Position numbers and translations under genes: made by a program. From Altererythrobacter sp. KTW20L (GTDB taxonomy: Bacteria > Pseudomonadota > Alphaproteobacteria > Sphingomonadales > Sphingomonadaceae), in NCBI RefSeq assembly GCF_023501975.1, contig NZ_JAMFLH010000006.1, forward strand, positions 62,001-126,000: a stretch of DNA of 64,000 nt. The letters are read 5' to 3'. Within the stretch, counting starts at the first letter, position 1; the number at the start of each line of letters is the position of its first letter. The notes below the pieces were generated by a model. That model was not told the DNA's origin, searched no databases, and saw only the letters and a list, made by a program, of their open reading frames with translations. Positions 7,233 through 16,138 of the stretch are shown one piece after another.

Positions 7233-8882
7233 CTATTCGGGCAACAGCACACCGCCGGTATCGAGCGGCCGCACCACATCTCGGAAATTGGCGAGGTAGC
7301 CGGTGGCAGGCGTGCGGTATCCCGGCCCATCGCGCGTGGCCAGTTCGTCTGCGGGTACGTCGAGGTCAATCGAGCGGTTCTGCACGCTGATGCGCATTAT
7401 GTCGCCATCGCGCACCTTGCCGATAGGGCCGCCGGTCGCCGCTTCCGGGCTGACTTCGGCCACGGTGAGACCTTTGAGACAGAGCCCCGATAGCTGCCCG
7501 TCGGTGACGAAGGCGGTGGTCTTGGCGAGGCCCGCCGCATCGAGCGCGAACAGGATCAGGCTGGCTCCGCCGCCCATGGCCGGACCGCCCTTGAGGCCCT
7601 GGTTGCGGCTGATGACCACGTCGCCCGGCTGGATCACGCGATCCTCGATGGCCTGCATACAGTCGGCCGTGCTCTCGAACACGCGGGCCGGGCCTTCGAA
7701 CTCCTCGGGTCGCGAACCGTCGCGCACGCCCAGGCGGACTACGGCGCTGGTGGCGAAATTGCCTTTGAGGATGGCGATGGCCGGGCCGGGACCGACGGGG
7801 TTTTCCATCGGCACGATCACGTCCGGCCCTTCGATTTCATAGTCCGCCAGGTTTTCCGCCAGGGTCTTGCCAGTGCAGGTGAGGGCATCGCCGCTGATGC
7901 GCGGCAGCAGGCGTTTGAGCACGGCCCGCGCACCGCCGGCATCCTCGAACTGTTCGATCCGGACATCGCCGGTGGGGCGGACAGCGGACAGCACCGGCAC
8001 GTCGCTCATCTCCTCCCACAGGGCGAAGATATCGAGATCCATTTCCGCTTCGATGGCGGTGGCCTGGAGGTGCTTGATGGCGTTGATCGATCCCGACACG
8101 CCGAGCACGGTGGCGACTGCGTTGCGGAAGGCTCCCTCGGTCATGATCTGCCGGGGACGCAGGTCTTCGTGGACCATTTCCACGATGCGGCGTGCGGCGG
8201 CACGGGCGTTGTCCTGCATCTTGGGGCTGTTGGCGCGGACCGGCGCGTGGCCGGGCAGGGCCATGCCGAGCGCCTCGACCACCGAATGCATCGTGTTGGC
8301 CGTGGCCATTCCCGCACAGACGCCGGGGCCCATGATGGCGTTTTCGGCCATATCGGCCACGGGGAACTTGGGCTTCTTGCCGAACCGCTCACCGATCTGG
8401 CCCGACCAGACATCCTCCACGTCCACCGGCTCGCCATCGATTGCGCCTGCCTGCTGGTAGCCGCCGATCACCAGGATGGTTGGCAGGTTGAGGCGAGCGG
8501 CCGCCATCAGGTGGCCGGGCGGGGTCTTGTCGCAACTGGTCAGGCAGATCATGCCATCCAAGAGCGCGGCTTCCACCTGCACTTCGATGTCGTTGGCAAT
8601 GATGTCGCGCCCCGCAAGGATATACGAACCGGCCTTGGCCGCGCCGGTGATGAAATCGCTGGGCGCAGCGGTGCGCACTTCGAACGGCATGCCGCCTGCC
8701 TCGCGGATCGCTTCCTTCACAATCTTGGCGATGCCATCGAGGTGGGCATAGCAGATCGCCAACTCGCTGGAGGAATTGACCACCGCGATCTTGGGCTTGA
8801 GCATGTCTTCCGCCGACAGGCCCAGCGCCTTCCAGTTGGCGCGACGGCCGGGCGAGTTGGCGGCGAGCGAACGCAGGGTCAT
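7233..8882 (-). CDS. IlvD/Edd family dehydratase
   Basis: A 549-residue Fe-S dehydratase of the IlvD/Edd superfamily, which dehydrates dihydroxy acids or sugar acids. The cluster cysteines are visible: ICYAHLD (Cys44), SCDKTPPG (Cys117) and GVCAGMATANTM (Cys189). The C-terminal barrel motifs KGGPAMGGG and TDGQLSG are present. The first two cysteine motifs differ from canonical IlvD (TPCN, GCDKT), so branched-chain synthesis is less likely than a catabolic role such as a sugar-acid or hydroxy-acid dehydratase. It lies 12 bp downstream of an MFS carrier of the aromatic or organic acid type on the same strand, which suggests uptake and dehydration of one substrate. Substrate unknown. Confidence 0.8.
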   Translation of the reverse strand: MTLRSLAANSPGRRANWKALGLSAEDMLKPKIAVVNSSSELAICYAHLDGIAKIVKEAIREAGGMPFEVRTAAPSDFITGAAKAGSYILAGRDIIANDIEVQVEAALLDGMICLTSCDKTPPGHLMAAARLNLPTILVIGGYQQAGAIDGEPVDVEDVWSGQIGERFGKKPKFPVADMAENAIMGPGVCAGMATANTMHSVVEALGMALPGHAPVRANSPKMQDNARAAARRIVEMVHEDLRPRQIMTEGAFRNAVATVLGVSGSINAIKHLQATAIEAEMDLDIFALWEEMSDVPVLSAVRPTGDVRIEQFEDAGGARAVLKRLLPRISGDALTCTGKTLAENLADYEIEGPDVIVPMENPVGPGPAIAILKGNFATSAVVRLGVRDGSRPEEFEGPARVFESTADCMQAIEDRVIQPGDVVISRNQGLKGGPAMGGGASLILFALDAAGLAKTTAFVTDGQLSGLCLKGLTVAEVSPEAATGGPIGKVRDGDIMRISVQNRSIDLDVPADELATRDGPGYRTPATGYLANFRDVVRPLDTGGVLLPE

Positions 8883-8894
8883 TGTGGTGGTATC

Positions 8895-10322
8895 CTATTC
8901 GGCAGGCTGGGGAGTGGTTTTGGCGAGCCGGTCACCATCGCGCATGCCGCGCGCGAACCAGGCGAGCGCCAGCAGGCAGACGATAATGCCGAACAGGCAG
9001 CCTGCGGTGAAAACATAACCATCCAGTGCGCCCTGTTGTCCGGCGAGGAACTGCGACCCGAAGATGGGGGCCGCCACTGCGCCGAACTTGGCCATGAAGC
9101 TGGCCCAGCCGCCGCCCGACGATCTCACCGCGCTGGGATAATAGATCGTGGTGATGGAAATCACCGCCGCATGGCCCGCGCCCACCATGGTCGCGCTGAT
9201 CAGCAGCACGGGGATGAAGGCAGGCCCGCCCAGCACGTACCCGAAGCCGATCAGCAGGGTGAAGGGAATCCCGATCAGCGGGGCAATGGTGATCCAGCCA
9301 GGCCCGCGCCGCTCGGTCATGGCGAGCAGCAAGACGCCGCCCAGCGCACCGGCGATCGAGGTGATCATCCCCAGCCATGCCGCGTTCTGCCGCATGATGC
9401 CGAGGTTCTCGAGGAAGATAACCCCATAGGCGCTCTTGAGGTAGATGGCGAAGCTGGAGAAGAAATAGGCCGCCCAGATCAGCAGGGTGATGAACAGCAG
9501 GCGGCCGATGAACAGCTCGCTCATGCGCACCCAGTATTGCTTCACCATGCGCACCAGCACGGTGTTTTCGGCATAGTCCTTCACTTCCACCTTGCGCTCA
9601 TCTCCCAGGACGAACGCGGCGTAACCGCTGGAATCGAAGCCGGGGGAATAGCGCGCAAGTTGCGGTGCGATCCTGCTGGCCGGTTTGCCCTTGGCCACCA
9701 TCCAGCGGGTGCTTTCGGGCAGGGTAAACAGCAGGATGATGGCGAAGACACCGGTCATCGCGCCGCAGACCCAGAAAATGCCCTGCCAGCCCAGTACAGG
9801 GGCTACCCAGTTGGCAATCGGCGCGGCGCTGGCACCGCCAAAGGAAAAGCCCATCATGATGATGGTGACCGAGGTCGCGCGCATCGACTTGGGCATCGAT
9901 TCCACGCTCAACGCCCAGACCGGAGCGAGCAGACCGCCGATGGCGAGGCCGGATATGAAGCGCAGGGCGATCAGTTCTTCGGCGCTGGAGGCAAAACCGA
10001 CCATCGTGGTGAAAACGGCGCTGCCGATGGTGCACCACAGGATCACCGGACGGCGGCCGAAGATGTCACCCAGGTACGATCCGAACAGCGATCCGATCAT
10101 CTGCCCCAGGAAGGCGGCCGAGCTGACATAGCCGGTCATGTCGTTGGTCAGCCCCATGTCATCGCGCAGATAGGGCATGGCATAGGCGAGGGCGGAGAAA
10201 TCCTGCCCGTCGAAAAACGTCACCATGCTGCACAGGATCAGGATGGAGACGTGATAGCGGTTGAACTTCAGACCCTGAAGGAACTGGGCGACATCGAGTG
10301 TCGCACCGCGCGTGTCGGCCAT
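8895..10322 (-). CDS. MFS transporter, aromatic-acid:H+ symporter type
   Basis: A 475-residue inner-membrane carrier with 12 predicted helices. FFDGQDFSALAYAMP in helix 1 has the acidic residues typical of the AAHS (PcaK/BenK-like) branch, and GDIFGRRPVI between helices 2 and 3 is the MFS signature loop. PESTRWMVAKGK follows helix 6, again as in sugar or acid symporters. An extended charged loop (about residues 230-270) separates the two halves. GAGGAT-like sequence precedes the ATG. It forms an operon with the downstream IlvD/Edd dehydratase and probably imports its substrate. The promoter should lie in the 60 bp before the start. Confidence 0.8.
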   Translation of the reverse strand: MADTRGATLDVAQFLQGLKFNRYHVSILILCSMVTFFDGQDFSALAYAMPYLRDDMGLTNDMTGYVSSAAFLGQMIGSLFGSYLGDIFGRRPVILWCTIGSAVFTTMVGFASSAEELIALRFISGLAIGGLLAPVWALSVESMPKSMRATSVTIIMMGFSFGGASAAPIANWVAPVLGWQGIFWVCGAMTGVFAIILLFTLPESTRWMVAKGKPASRIAPQLARYSPGFDSSGYAAFVLGDERKVEVKDYAENTVLVRMVKQYWVRMSELFIGRLLFITLLIWAAYFFSSFAIYLKSAYGVIFLENLGIMRQNAAWLGMITSIAGALGGVLLLAMTERRGPGWITIAPLIGIPFTLLIGFGYVLGGPAFIPVLLISATMVGAGHAAVISITTIYYPSAVRSSGGGWASFMAKFGAVAAPIFGSQFLAGQQGALDGYVFTAGCLFGIIVCLLALAWFARGMRDGDRLAKTTPQPAE

Positions 10323-10382
10323 ATTCGATCCTCATCCCACCAACTCTTATGGCGGGACGATAGAGCCAGCCGCCGCGCTTAT

Positions 10383-11156
10383 CTAGCTACCATTTTGTGC
10401 CAGAGTGTCGCCGTCTGCGGGAATGGCGGGGCTCTGTCCCGCAGGCCAGTCGATCTGCCGCAGGTAGCGGTCAAGCTGGTCGCTTTCTGCCAGGGCACGG
10501 GCAAACATGAAGGGAACCGCCCCGCTTGCCAGCCGGTATCCGCCCTGCGGCACGGTCTCCACCAGCCTGTCGCAGCCCGCCGCCGCCAGCTTGGAGCGCA
10601 GGCGCGAGACGTGGACTTCCACGCTGTTTGTCCCCGGATCGTGGCTCAACCGCCACACATCGGCGAGCAACTGGCTGCGGGTCACGGCTTCGCCCGGCCG
10701 GTCGGCCAACCGCCACAGCACGCCGAATTCACGTGGGTGGAGGTTGAGCCAGCGCGAGCCGACGCGGATGTCACGGTGGAACAGGTCGAGCGTCAGCGGC
10801 CCGACCGAACGCCAGCGCGGCAGAAGGCCGAACATTTCGTCCACGCGGCTCGCCCGCGCGCTCAATTCGCGCAAGGGCACGGCGGCGGGCAGGGCTTCGG
10901 CACAACCGATCGACAGCAGTTGCGCCCGCTCGCCAGGTTCTTCCACCCCCAGCAGGATCAGCCGCCAGGCAGGCCGGTCGGCTTCGGCCAGGCCGACCCG
11001 CTGGGATTGCGACAGGTGACGCACGTCGCACAGAAGCACATGCTTGCAATCGGCCCTGTTGCCGTGTTCGCCATGGCACAGGTGCCAGCCGACCTGCCGC
11101 ATGTCCCAGCAGCACGGCGGTTCTTCCACAGCGGCCACCCAGCCGAAGGTTTTCAC
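10383..11156 (-). CDS. OmpR-type winged-helix regulator with degenerate receiver
   Basis: A 257-residue DNA-binding protein. Residues about 115-215 form the OmpR/PhoB winged helix: LNLHPREFGVLWRLADRPGE, VTRSQLLADVWRL, TNSVEVHVSRLRSKL and an ETVPQGGYRL wing. The N-terminal 110 residues have the approximate layout of a receiver (a candidate aspartate in VLLCDVRHL), but the acidic pair at the start and the conserved lysine are not visible, so phosphorylation-independent control is likely. A 30-residue tail follows the wing. No kinase gene adjoins it. It lies 60 bp downstream of the MFS gene's start, both reading left, and may regulate the dehydratase-transporter pair. Confidence 0.75.
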   Translation of the reverse strand: MKTFGWVAAVEEPPCCWDMRQVGWHLCHGEHGNRADCKHVLLCDVRHLSQSQRVGLAEADRPAWRLILLGVEEPGERAQLLSIGCAEALPAAVPLRELSARASRVDEMFGLLPRWRSVGPLTLDLFHRDIRVGSRWLNLHPREFGVLWRLADRPGEAVTRSQLLADVWRLSHDPGTNSVEVHVSRLRSKLAAAGCDRLVETVPQGGYRLASGAVPFMFARALAESDQLDRYLRQIDWPAGQSPAIPADGDTLAQNGS

Positions 11157-11263
11157 TTTGCCACTCCCGCCGCTTGTCGGCTTGTTGATGGCAAGGGCAA
11201 ACAGGAAGCGGATTCAACTCCGTATCATTCCCCCCGATCCCCCTGAACCTCTCCCCGAAGGTG

Positions 11264-12463
11264 TCAGGCGGCTGTCGAATTCACACCCATGCTTTGCAGA
11301 TAGCGTTTGATATTGCGCGCAGCCTGCCGCAGCCGCTGCTCGTTCTCGACCATGGCGATGCGCACGAAGCCCTCCCCGTCCTCGCCATAGCCGACGCCCG
11401 GCGCCACGGCCACTTCGGCATGGGTGAGCAATTGCTTGGAAAACTCCAGGCTGCCCATGTCCTTCAGCGCCGGCGGCAGCGGGGCCCAGGCAAACATCGA
11501 GGCTGGCGGGGCGGGGATGTCCCACCCGGCGCGTCCGAACGCCTCCACCATCACGTCGCGCCGCTTGTGGTAGAGCGCGCGGTTGTTCTCCACGATATCC
11601 TGCGGGCCATTGATCGCCGCCACGGCGGCGGCCTGCATCGGGGTGAAGGCGCCATAGTCGATATAGCTTTTCACCCGCGTCAGCGCCGAGATCAGCGTGG
11701 GATTGCCCACGGCAAAACCGATCCGCCAGCCGGCCATCGAATAGGTCTTGGACAGCGAGGTAAACTCCACCGCCACGTCCTTGGCACCCTTCACCTGCAG
11801 GATCGAAGGCGTCGGCTTGCCGTCGTAATAGAGTTCCGAATAGGCCAGGTCCGACAGGATCCACACCTTGTGAAAGCGCGCCCAGTCCACCAGCTTTTCA
11901 TAAAACGCCAGGTCCACCACTTCGGCGGTGGGATTGCTGGGGTAGTTCACCACCAGCACCGTGGGGCGCGGAACGGTGAAGTTCATCGCCTTTTCCAGTT
12001 CGGCCCAATAGCGCGCATCTGGCGTGGTCGGCACGCTGCGGATCGAAGCGCCTGCAATGATGAAGCCGAAGGTGTGGATCGGATAGCTAGGGTTGGGTGC
12101 CAGGATCGTGTCGCCCGGCGCGGTGATCGCGGTGGCCAGGCTGGCGAGGCCTTCCTTGGAGCCAAGGGTGACGACCACTTCGCTTTCGGGATCGACCTCG
12201 ACCCCGAAGCGCGTCTGGTAATAGTTCGCTTGGGCGCGGCGCAGGCCGGGAATGCCCTTGGACTGCGAATAGCCGTGGGCATCGGGGCTGCGCGCCACTT
12301 CGCACAGCTTGTCGATCACATGCTGCGGAGGCGGCAGGTCGGGATTGCCCATGCCCAGGTCGATGATGTCGCGTCCTTCCGCACGGGCGGCCGCGCGCAT
12401 CGCATTGACTTCGGCGATGACATAGGGCGGCAGGCGCTTGATGCGGTAGAATTCGGTGTCCAT
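11264..12463 (-). CDS. alaC: AlaC-type aminotransferase
   Basis: A 399-residue class I/II PLP aminotransferase that closely follows E. coli AlaC along its length: RIKRLPPYV, DLGMGNPDLPPPQHV, HGYSQSKGIPGLRRA, VTLGSKEGLA, NPSYPIHTFG, and SLSKTYSMAGWRIGF with the Schiff-base Lys239. AlaC makes alanine from pyruvate and glutamate; related alphaproteobacterial genes are often labelled LL-diaminopimelate aminotransferase, so the annotation could be either. I favour AlaC because of the collinear motifs. Cytoplasmic. The gene is divergent from phaC with 150 bp between them. Confidence 0.8.
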   Translation of the reverse strand: MDTEFYRIKRLPPYVIAEVNAMRAAARAEGRDIIDLGMGNPDLPPPQHVIDKLCEVARSPDAHGYSQSKGIPGLRRAQANYYQTRFGVEVDPESEVVVTLGSKEGLASLATAITAPGDTILAPNPSYPIHTFGFIIAGASIRSVPTTPDARYWAELEKAMNFTVPRPTVLVVNYPSNPTAEVVDLAFYEKLVDWARFHKVWILSDLAYSELYYDGKPTPSILQVKGAKDVAVEFTSLSKTYSMAGWRIGFAVGNPTLISALTRVKSYIDYGAFTPMQAAAVAAINGPQDIVENNRALYHKRRDVMVEAFGRAGWDIPAPPASMFAWAPLPPALKDMGSLEFSKQLLTHAEVAVAPGVGYGEDGEGFVRIAMVENEQRLRQAARNIKRYLQSMGVNSTAA

Positions 12464-12516
12464 CGATCTGTTTTCTTTGTCTCGTTTCTGCTTACGGTTA
12501 GGTCGGCGTGAGTGGC

Positions 12517-12554
12517 GCGCAATGTGGCCGAATCCGGCCGCAAGCGCAATGTGG
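12517..12554. repeat. 11-bp direct repeats between alaC and phaC
   Basis: GCGCAATGTGG occurs at 12517-12527 and again at 12544-12554, 27 bp apart, flanking GGCCGAATCCGGCC, itself an imperfect dyad. The arrangement lies in the divergent promoter region and could be a regulator-binding site for alaC, phaC or both. Confidence 0.4.
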
Positions 12555-12612
12555 GCGCATACAGAGGCAAGGGGTGTCTCCCAAATGCCAAATTAGCCTC
12601 TATGGTGGTTTC

Positions 12613-14514
12613 ATGGCGAAGAGCGGAAAAACTGGACCCAAGAGTGAAGAGGTCACCGACATCTTCACCGAAATGCTGCGTATCCAGGGCGAAGCGGCGC
12701 GGCAGGTGATGCAGGCTTGGGCGCCCGAGGCCGTGCCAGCCCTGCCCGATGAAAAGGATATCGCCGAACTGGGGCAGGCCATGGTGGCCTTCCAGGAAAA
12801 CTGGTTCCGCATGAATACCCGGCCCGATGGCCACGGCGGCACGTTGCCCGCTCCGCTACTGGCCGATCCGGCGCAGTGGCTGGACCTGATGCAGCAGATG
12901 TACTGCCAGATGCCCGCGCTCGATCCCGCCCGCCAGCAGGAATTGTGGAACGAAGGGGTGGAGCTGTGGGAACAGATCCTCACCCATTTCACGCCCGAGG
13001 GCGAGGAGGAGGACGAGCGGAGCGCCACCGATCCGCATTTCCCGCGCTTCGATCGCCGCTTTGCCGATCCCGCCTGGCGCGAACAGCCGGTCTTTGCCCT
13101 GCTGCACCAGACCTACCTGCTGCTGGCCGAACGCATAGCGCAGAGCGTGGACGAGGTCGAGGGGCTGGACGATGACGAGCGGGCGCAATTGCGCTTTGCC
13201 ACCCGCGGCGTGCTGGATGCGATGAGTCCGTCGAACTTCCCGCTGATGAACCCGGTGGTGCTGGAACGCACGATCGAAAGCCAGGGGGAGAACCTGGTCA
13301 AGGGGATGGAACGGCTCGCCGCCGATCTCGACAAGGGGCAGCTGACCCACACCGACGCCAGCAAATTCGTGCTGGGCGAGAACGTGGCCACAACGCCGGG
13401 CAAGGTGGTGTTCGAGACCGAGCTGTTCCAGCTGATCCACTATACCCCGACCACGGATGAAGTGCTGGAGGTGCCGCTGGTGATCTTCCCGCCGTGGATC
13501 AACCGGTTCTATATCCTCGACCTCAACCCGAAGAAGAGCTTCGTGAAATGGGCGGTCGACCAGGGCGTGAGCGTGTTCGTGGTCAGCTGGCGCTCGGCCG
13601 ACGAGAGCCTGGCCCACATCGGCTGGGACGATTATGTCCGCGCACAGCTTCAGGTGATCGACGAGGTGCGGCGGCGGATGAAAGTGCCTGCTGTCCACAC
13701 TGTCGGCTATTGCGTGGCCGGAACCACATTGGCCGCGACGCTGGCCGTGCTGGCGAAACGGGGCGAGGGGGACAAGGTGGCGAGCGCGACCTTCTTCACC
13801 GCGCAGGTCGATTTTTCCCACGCGGGCGAATTGAAGCTGTTTGTCGATGATGCCCACCTTGAGCTCATCAAGCAGGCGAGCCAGGGGGGCTTTCTCGACG
13901 GGCGTTATATGGCGGCCACGTTCAACCTGCTGCGCGGCAGTGACCTCATCTGGAACTATGTGGTCAACCACTACCTCTTGGGCGAGGACTATCCGGCCTT
14001 CGACCTGCTATACTGGAACGGCGATGTCACCAACCTGCCCGCAAAATGGCATGAGGCGTACCTGCGCGATTGCTACCGCGACAACCTGCTGGTGGTGCCC
14101 GATGCGCTGAGCGCCGATGGCACGCCGATCGACCTGACCCGGATCAAGGTGCCGGCCTATGTGCAGGCCGGGCGCGAAGACCATATCGCGCCGCCCGACA
14201 GCGTGTTCATGCTGCCGGGCCTGCTCAACGGGCCGGTGCGGTTCGTGCTGGCGGGCAGCGGCCATATTGCCGGCGTCATCAATCCACCGGCGGCGGGCAA
14301 GTACCAGTACTGGACCGGCCCTGACCACGCCGCCTCGCTGGCAGATTTCGTCGCGGCGGCCAGCGAGCACAAGGGCAGCTGGTGGCCCGACTGGCTCGCA
14401 TGGTTGGAAGGTATCGCGCCCGACCGGGTTGCGGCCAAGGGGCGGCGCGTGCCCGGCGGCAGGGGCAATTCCGCGATCGAGGATGCGCCGGGACGCTTCG
14501 TCCGCCTGCGCTGA
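12613..14514 (+). CDS. phaC: Class I polyhydroxyalkanoate synthase
   Basis: A 633-residue PHA synthase that polymerises hydroxyacyl-CoA on granules. The N-terminal domain (to about 270) precedes an alpha/beta-hydrolase catalytic domain. The lipase-like box is GYCVAGTT with the nucleophile Cys367; GREDHIAP and GSGHIAGVINPP carry the catalytic Asp and His. IFPPWINRFYILDLNPKKSF is the conserved class I stretch. It is somewhat longer than the usual 580-600 residues because of acidic insertions near 130-140. ATG 12613 was chosen since upstream codons are not PHA-synthase-like. The phasin gene follows 115 bp downstream with its own promoter. No phaA or phaB is in the window. Confidence 0.95.
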   Translation: MAKSGKTGPKSEEVTDIFTEMLRIQGEAARQVMQAWAPEAVPALPDEKDIAELGQAMVAFQENWFRMNTRPDGHGGTLPAPLLADPAQWLDLMQQMYCQMPALDPARQQELWNEGVELWEQILTHFTPEGEEEDERSATDPHFPRFDRRFADPAWREQPVFALLHQTYLLLAERIAQSVDEVEGLDDDERAQLRFATRGVLDAMSPSNFPLMNPVVLERTIESQGENLVKGMERLAADLDKGQLTHTDASKFVLGENVATTPGKVVFETELFQLIHYTPTTDEVLEVPLVIFPPWINRFYILDLNPKKSFVKWAVDQGVSVFVVSWRSADESLAHIGWDDYVRAQLQVIDEVRRRMKVPAVHTVGYCVAGTTLAATLAVLAKRGEGDKVASATFFTAQVDFSHAGELKLFVDDAHLELIKQASQGGFLDGRYMAATFNLLRGSDLIWNYVVNHYLLGEDYPAFDLLYWNGDVTNLPAKWHEAYLRDCYRDNLLVVPDALSADGTPIDLTRIKVPAYVQAGREDHIAPPDSVFMLPGLLNGPVRFVLAGSGHIAGVINPPAAGKYQYWTGPDHAASLADFVAAASEHKGSWWPDWLAWLEGIAPDRVAAKGRRVPGGRGNSAIEDAPGRFVRLR

Positions 14515-14540
14515 ACACAGACCGCCTCTGCCGCTTATGG

Positions 14541-14597
14541 TGCAGTGCAACATTTTCCCTTGACCTTCGCATATGCGATGGCTATTTGTGCACTGCA
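14541..14597 (+). promoter_or_regulatory. Phasin promoter with PhaR-type inverted repeat
   Basis: TGCAGTGCA (14541-14549) and its exact complement TGCACTGCA (14589-14597) flank a sigma-70-like promoter: TTGACC at 14560-14565, 17 nt, TATTTG at 14583-14588. The second arm abuts the -10 box. TGC-rich palindromes of this kind upstream of phasin genes are bound by PhaR, the PHB-sensing repressor, in Paracoccus and relatives; the assignment here is inference and phaR is not in the window. Confidence 0.6.
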
Positions 14598-14629
14598 GCA
14601 TGATGCTGTGAGCATGAATTCGAGGACTT

Positions 14630-15457
14630 ATGGCAGAACCGAAGGACCAGCCCCGGGAAGAACCCAAGGCACCCGCCGCCAGCGCGCCGACCCCTGCGGT
14701 CAGTGCCGCGCCGGAGCCGAAGGTTGAGGCGGTAAAGCCTGCAGCCAAGCCGGAACCTGTTCCGGCCCCGGCAAAAGCAGCGGCTCCAAAGGCTCCTGCT
14801 CCCACGGCACCCAAGGCAGCGGCTCCCGCCCCCAAGGCAAAGCCCAAGCCGGTCCGCAAGCCCGTTTCCCGGCGCAAGCCAGCCGCCCAAAAAGCCCCGG
14901 CAGAAGCGAAGAAGGCCACCCACCGGCCCGCTCCTGCCCCCACCAAGACTCACACTGTTTCAGAATTGAAGGAAAAGATCATGGCTACCAAGAACAGCTT
15001 CACCAGTGCCTTCCCCGGCATGCCCGCCGATTTCTCGGACATGGGCAAGTCGATGACCGATGCCGTCAGCGAAATGCAAAGCAAGGCCCAGGCCGCCTAT
15101 GAAAAGGGCACCGGCATGGTTTCGGAAATGACCGACCTTGCCAAGGGCAACGTCGAAGCGCTGGTCGAAAGCGGCAAGATCGTCGCCACCGGCCTGCAGG
15201 ACATGGGCAAGACATATGCCGATGAAGCCAAGTCGGCTTACGAAACCATCTCGGCCGACCTGAAGGAAATGGCCAGCGTGAAGAGCCCGACCGAGCTGTT
15301 CCAGCTGCAGGGCAAGATCATGCGTCGCAACTTCGACATGCTCGTCGCCACCGGAACCAAGGGTTCGGAAGGCGCGATGAAGCTGGCGAACGAGGCGATC
15401 GCGCCGATCTCGGCCCGCGTGAACCTGGCAGTCGAAAAGCTGTCGAAGGCGGCCTAA
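14630..15457 (+). CDS. phaP: Phasin with Ala/Pro/Lys-rich N-terminal extension
   Basis: A 275-residue granule-associated protein. Residues 1-110 are Ala/Pro/Lys-rich and disordered, similar in composition to histone-like tails of PhaF-type phasins, which bind DNA. Residues about 118-275 are a helical phasin_2-type domain ([38 protein letters not shown]). The ATG at 14630 follows GAGGA with only 3 nt spacing. A second ATG at 14981 (MATKNSF) is preceded by GAAGGA with 7 nt spacing and would give a 158-residue phasin of ordinary size without the tail. Both forms may be made. It lies downstream of phaC behind its own promoter and ends in a strong terminator. Confidence 0.85.
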   Translation: MAEPKDQPREEPKAPAASAPTPAVSAAPEPKVEAVKPAAKPEPVPAPAKAAAPKAPAPTAPKAAAPAPKAKPKPVRKPVSRRKPAAQKAPAEAKKATHRPAPAPTKTHTVSELKEKIMATKNSFTSAFPGMPADFSDMGKSMTDAVSEMQSKAQAAYEKGTGMVSEMTDLAKGNVEALVESGKIVATGLQDMGKTYADEAKSAYETISADLKEMASVKSPTELFQLQGKIMRRNFDMLVATGTKGSEGAMKLANEAIAPISARVNLAVEKLSKAA

Positions 15458-15503
15458 CTCTCTCTCGCCGGACTCTCCTCTCCTCTCCCTCCGGCGAAAC
15501 GAG

Positions 15504-15540
15504 CGGGCCGGGCAGGCAACTGCCCGGCCCGTTTGCGTTT
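15504..15540 (+). terminator. Intrinsic terminator of phaP
   Basis: CGGGCCGGGCAG (15504-15515) pairs perfectly with CTGCCCGGCCCG (15520-15531) around a GCAA tetraloop, followed by TTTGCGTTT. It lies 46 bp after the phasin stop. Confidence 0.9.
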
Positions 15541-15662
15541 GCTCCGCTTGCCTTTGGGCGGTATTTTCGCATGCCGCATCTTGCACCACGTCCGTCCGAT
15601 ACGATATTCCCCCCTTCATGGTCAGCCACGTCCCACATCCCGCGCCGCTTCGCGCCCCGCAT

Positions 15663-16025
15663 ATGGCGGGTGATGACGATGATCGTCCGGGCGAGGGCGG
15701 CACCCCCGGGGATGGCGATGATGGCGGTTCCGGTCAGGTCGGCCTCGCCACCCGCACCCGCACGCGCCCCAAGAAGCCCAGCCGCTACAAGGTGCTGATG
15801 CTGAACGACGACTACACGCCGATGGAATTCGTCGTGCTGGTGCTCAAGCGCTATTTCCGCATGGACCTGGAACAGGCCACCCGCGTTATGCTCCACGTCC
15901 ACCAGCGCGGCGTGGGCGTGTGCGGTGTCTTCCCGCTGGAAGTGGCCGAAACCAAGGTCAACCAGGTGATGGATTTTGCCCGCGAGAACCAGCACCCGCT
16001 GCAATGCACGCTGGAGAAAGCCTGA
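15663..16025 (+). CDS. clpS: ATP-dependent Clp protease adaptor ClpS
   Basis: A 120-residue adaptor that hands N-degron substrates to ClpAP. The ClpS core starts near residue 37: [20 protein letters not shown] with the NDDYTPM substrate-pocket motif, then [13 protein letters not shown]-like sequence and QPLQCT-like end ([10 protein letters not shown]). The N-terminal 35 residues are acidic and Gly-rich, a disordered arm as expected for ClpS. Neither possible start (ATG 15618 or ATG 15663) has a clear ribosome-binding site; I chose 15663 because the extra 15 residues look like leader. clpA is not in the window. Upstream is the phasin terminator and downstream lptF. Confidence 0.92.
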   Translation: MAGDDDDRPGEGGTPGDGDDGGSGQVGLATRTRTRPKKPSRYKVLMLNDDYTPMEFVVLVLKRYFRMDLEQATRVMLHVHQRGVGVCGVFPLEVAETKVNQVMDFARENQHPLQCTLEKA

Positions 16026-16138
16026 GCGTTCAGCTTCCAGCCAGTAGCGGCTGCCAAACAAGCACATGACCTCTGGCGCGAATGCGGCTAAGGCCACCAC
16101 ACAGCAACCCGCCCCAAGCCTGAGCGAGCCTTTCCCGA

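Noticed and set aside
8070-11246. Very long open frame on the plus strand (1058 codons)
   Set aside because: It is antisense to the dehydratase, MFS and regulator genes, is His/Gly/Arg-rich without any domain, and is an artefact of high-GC codon usage.
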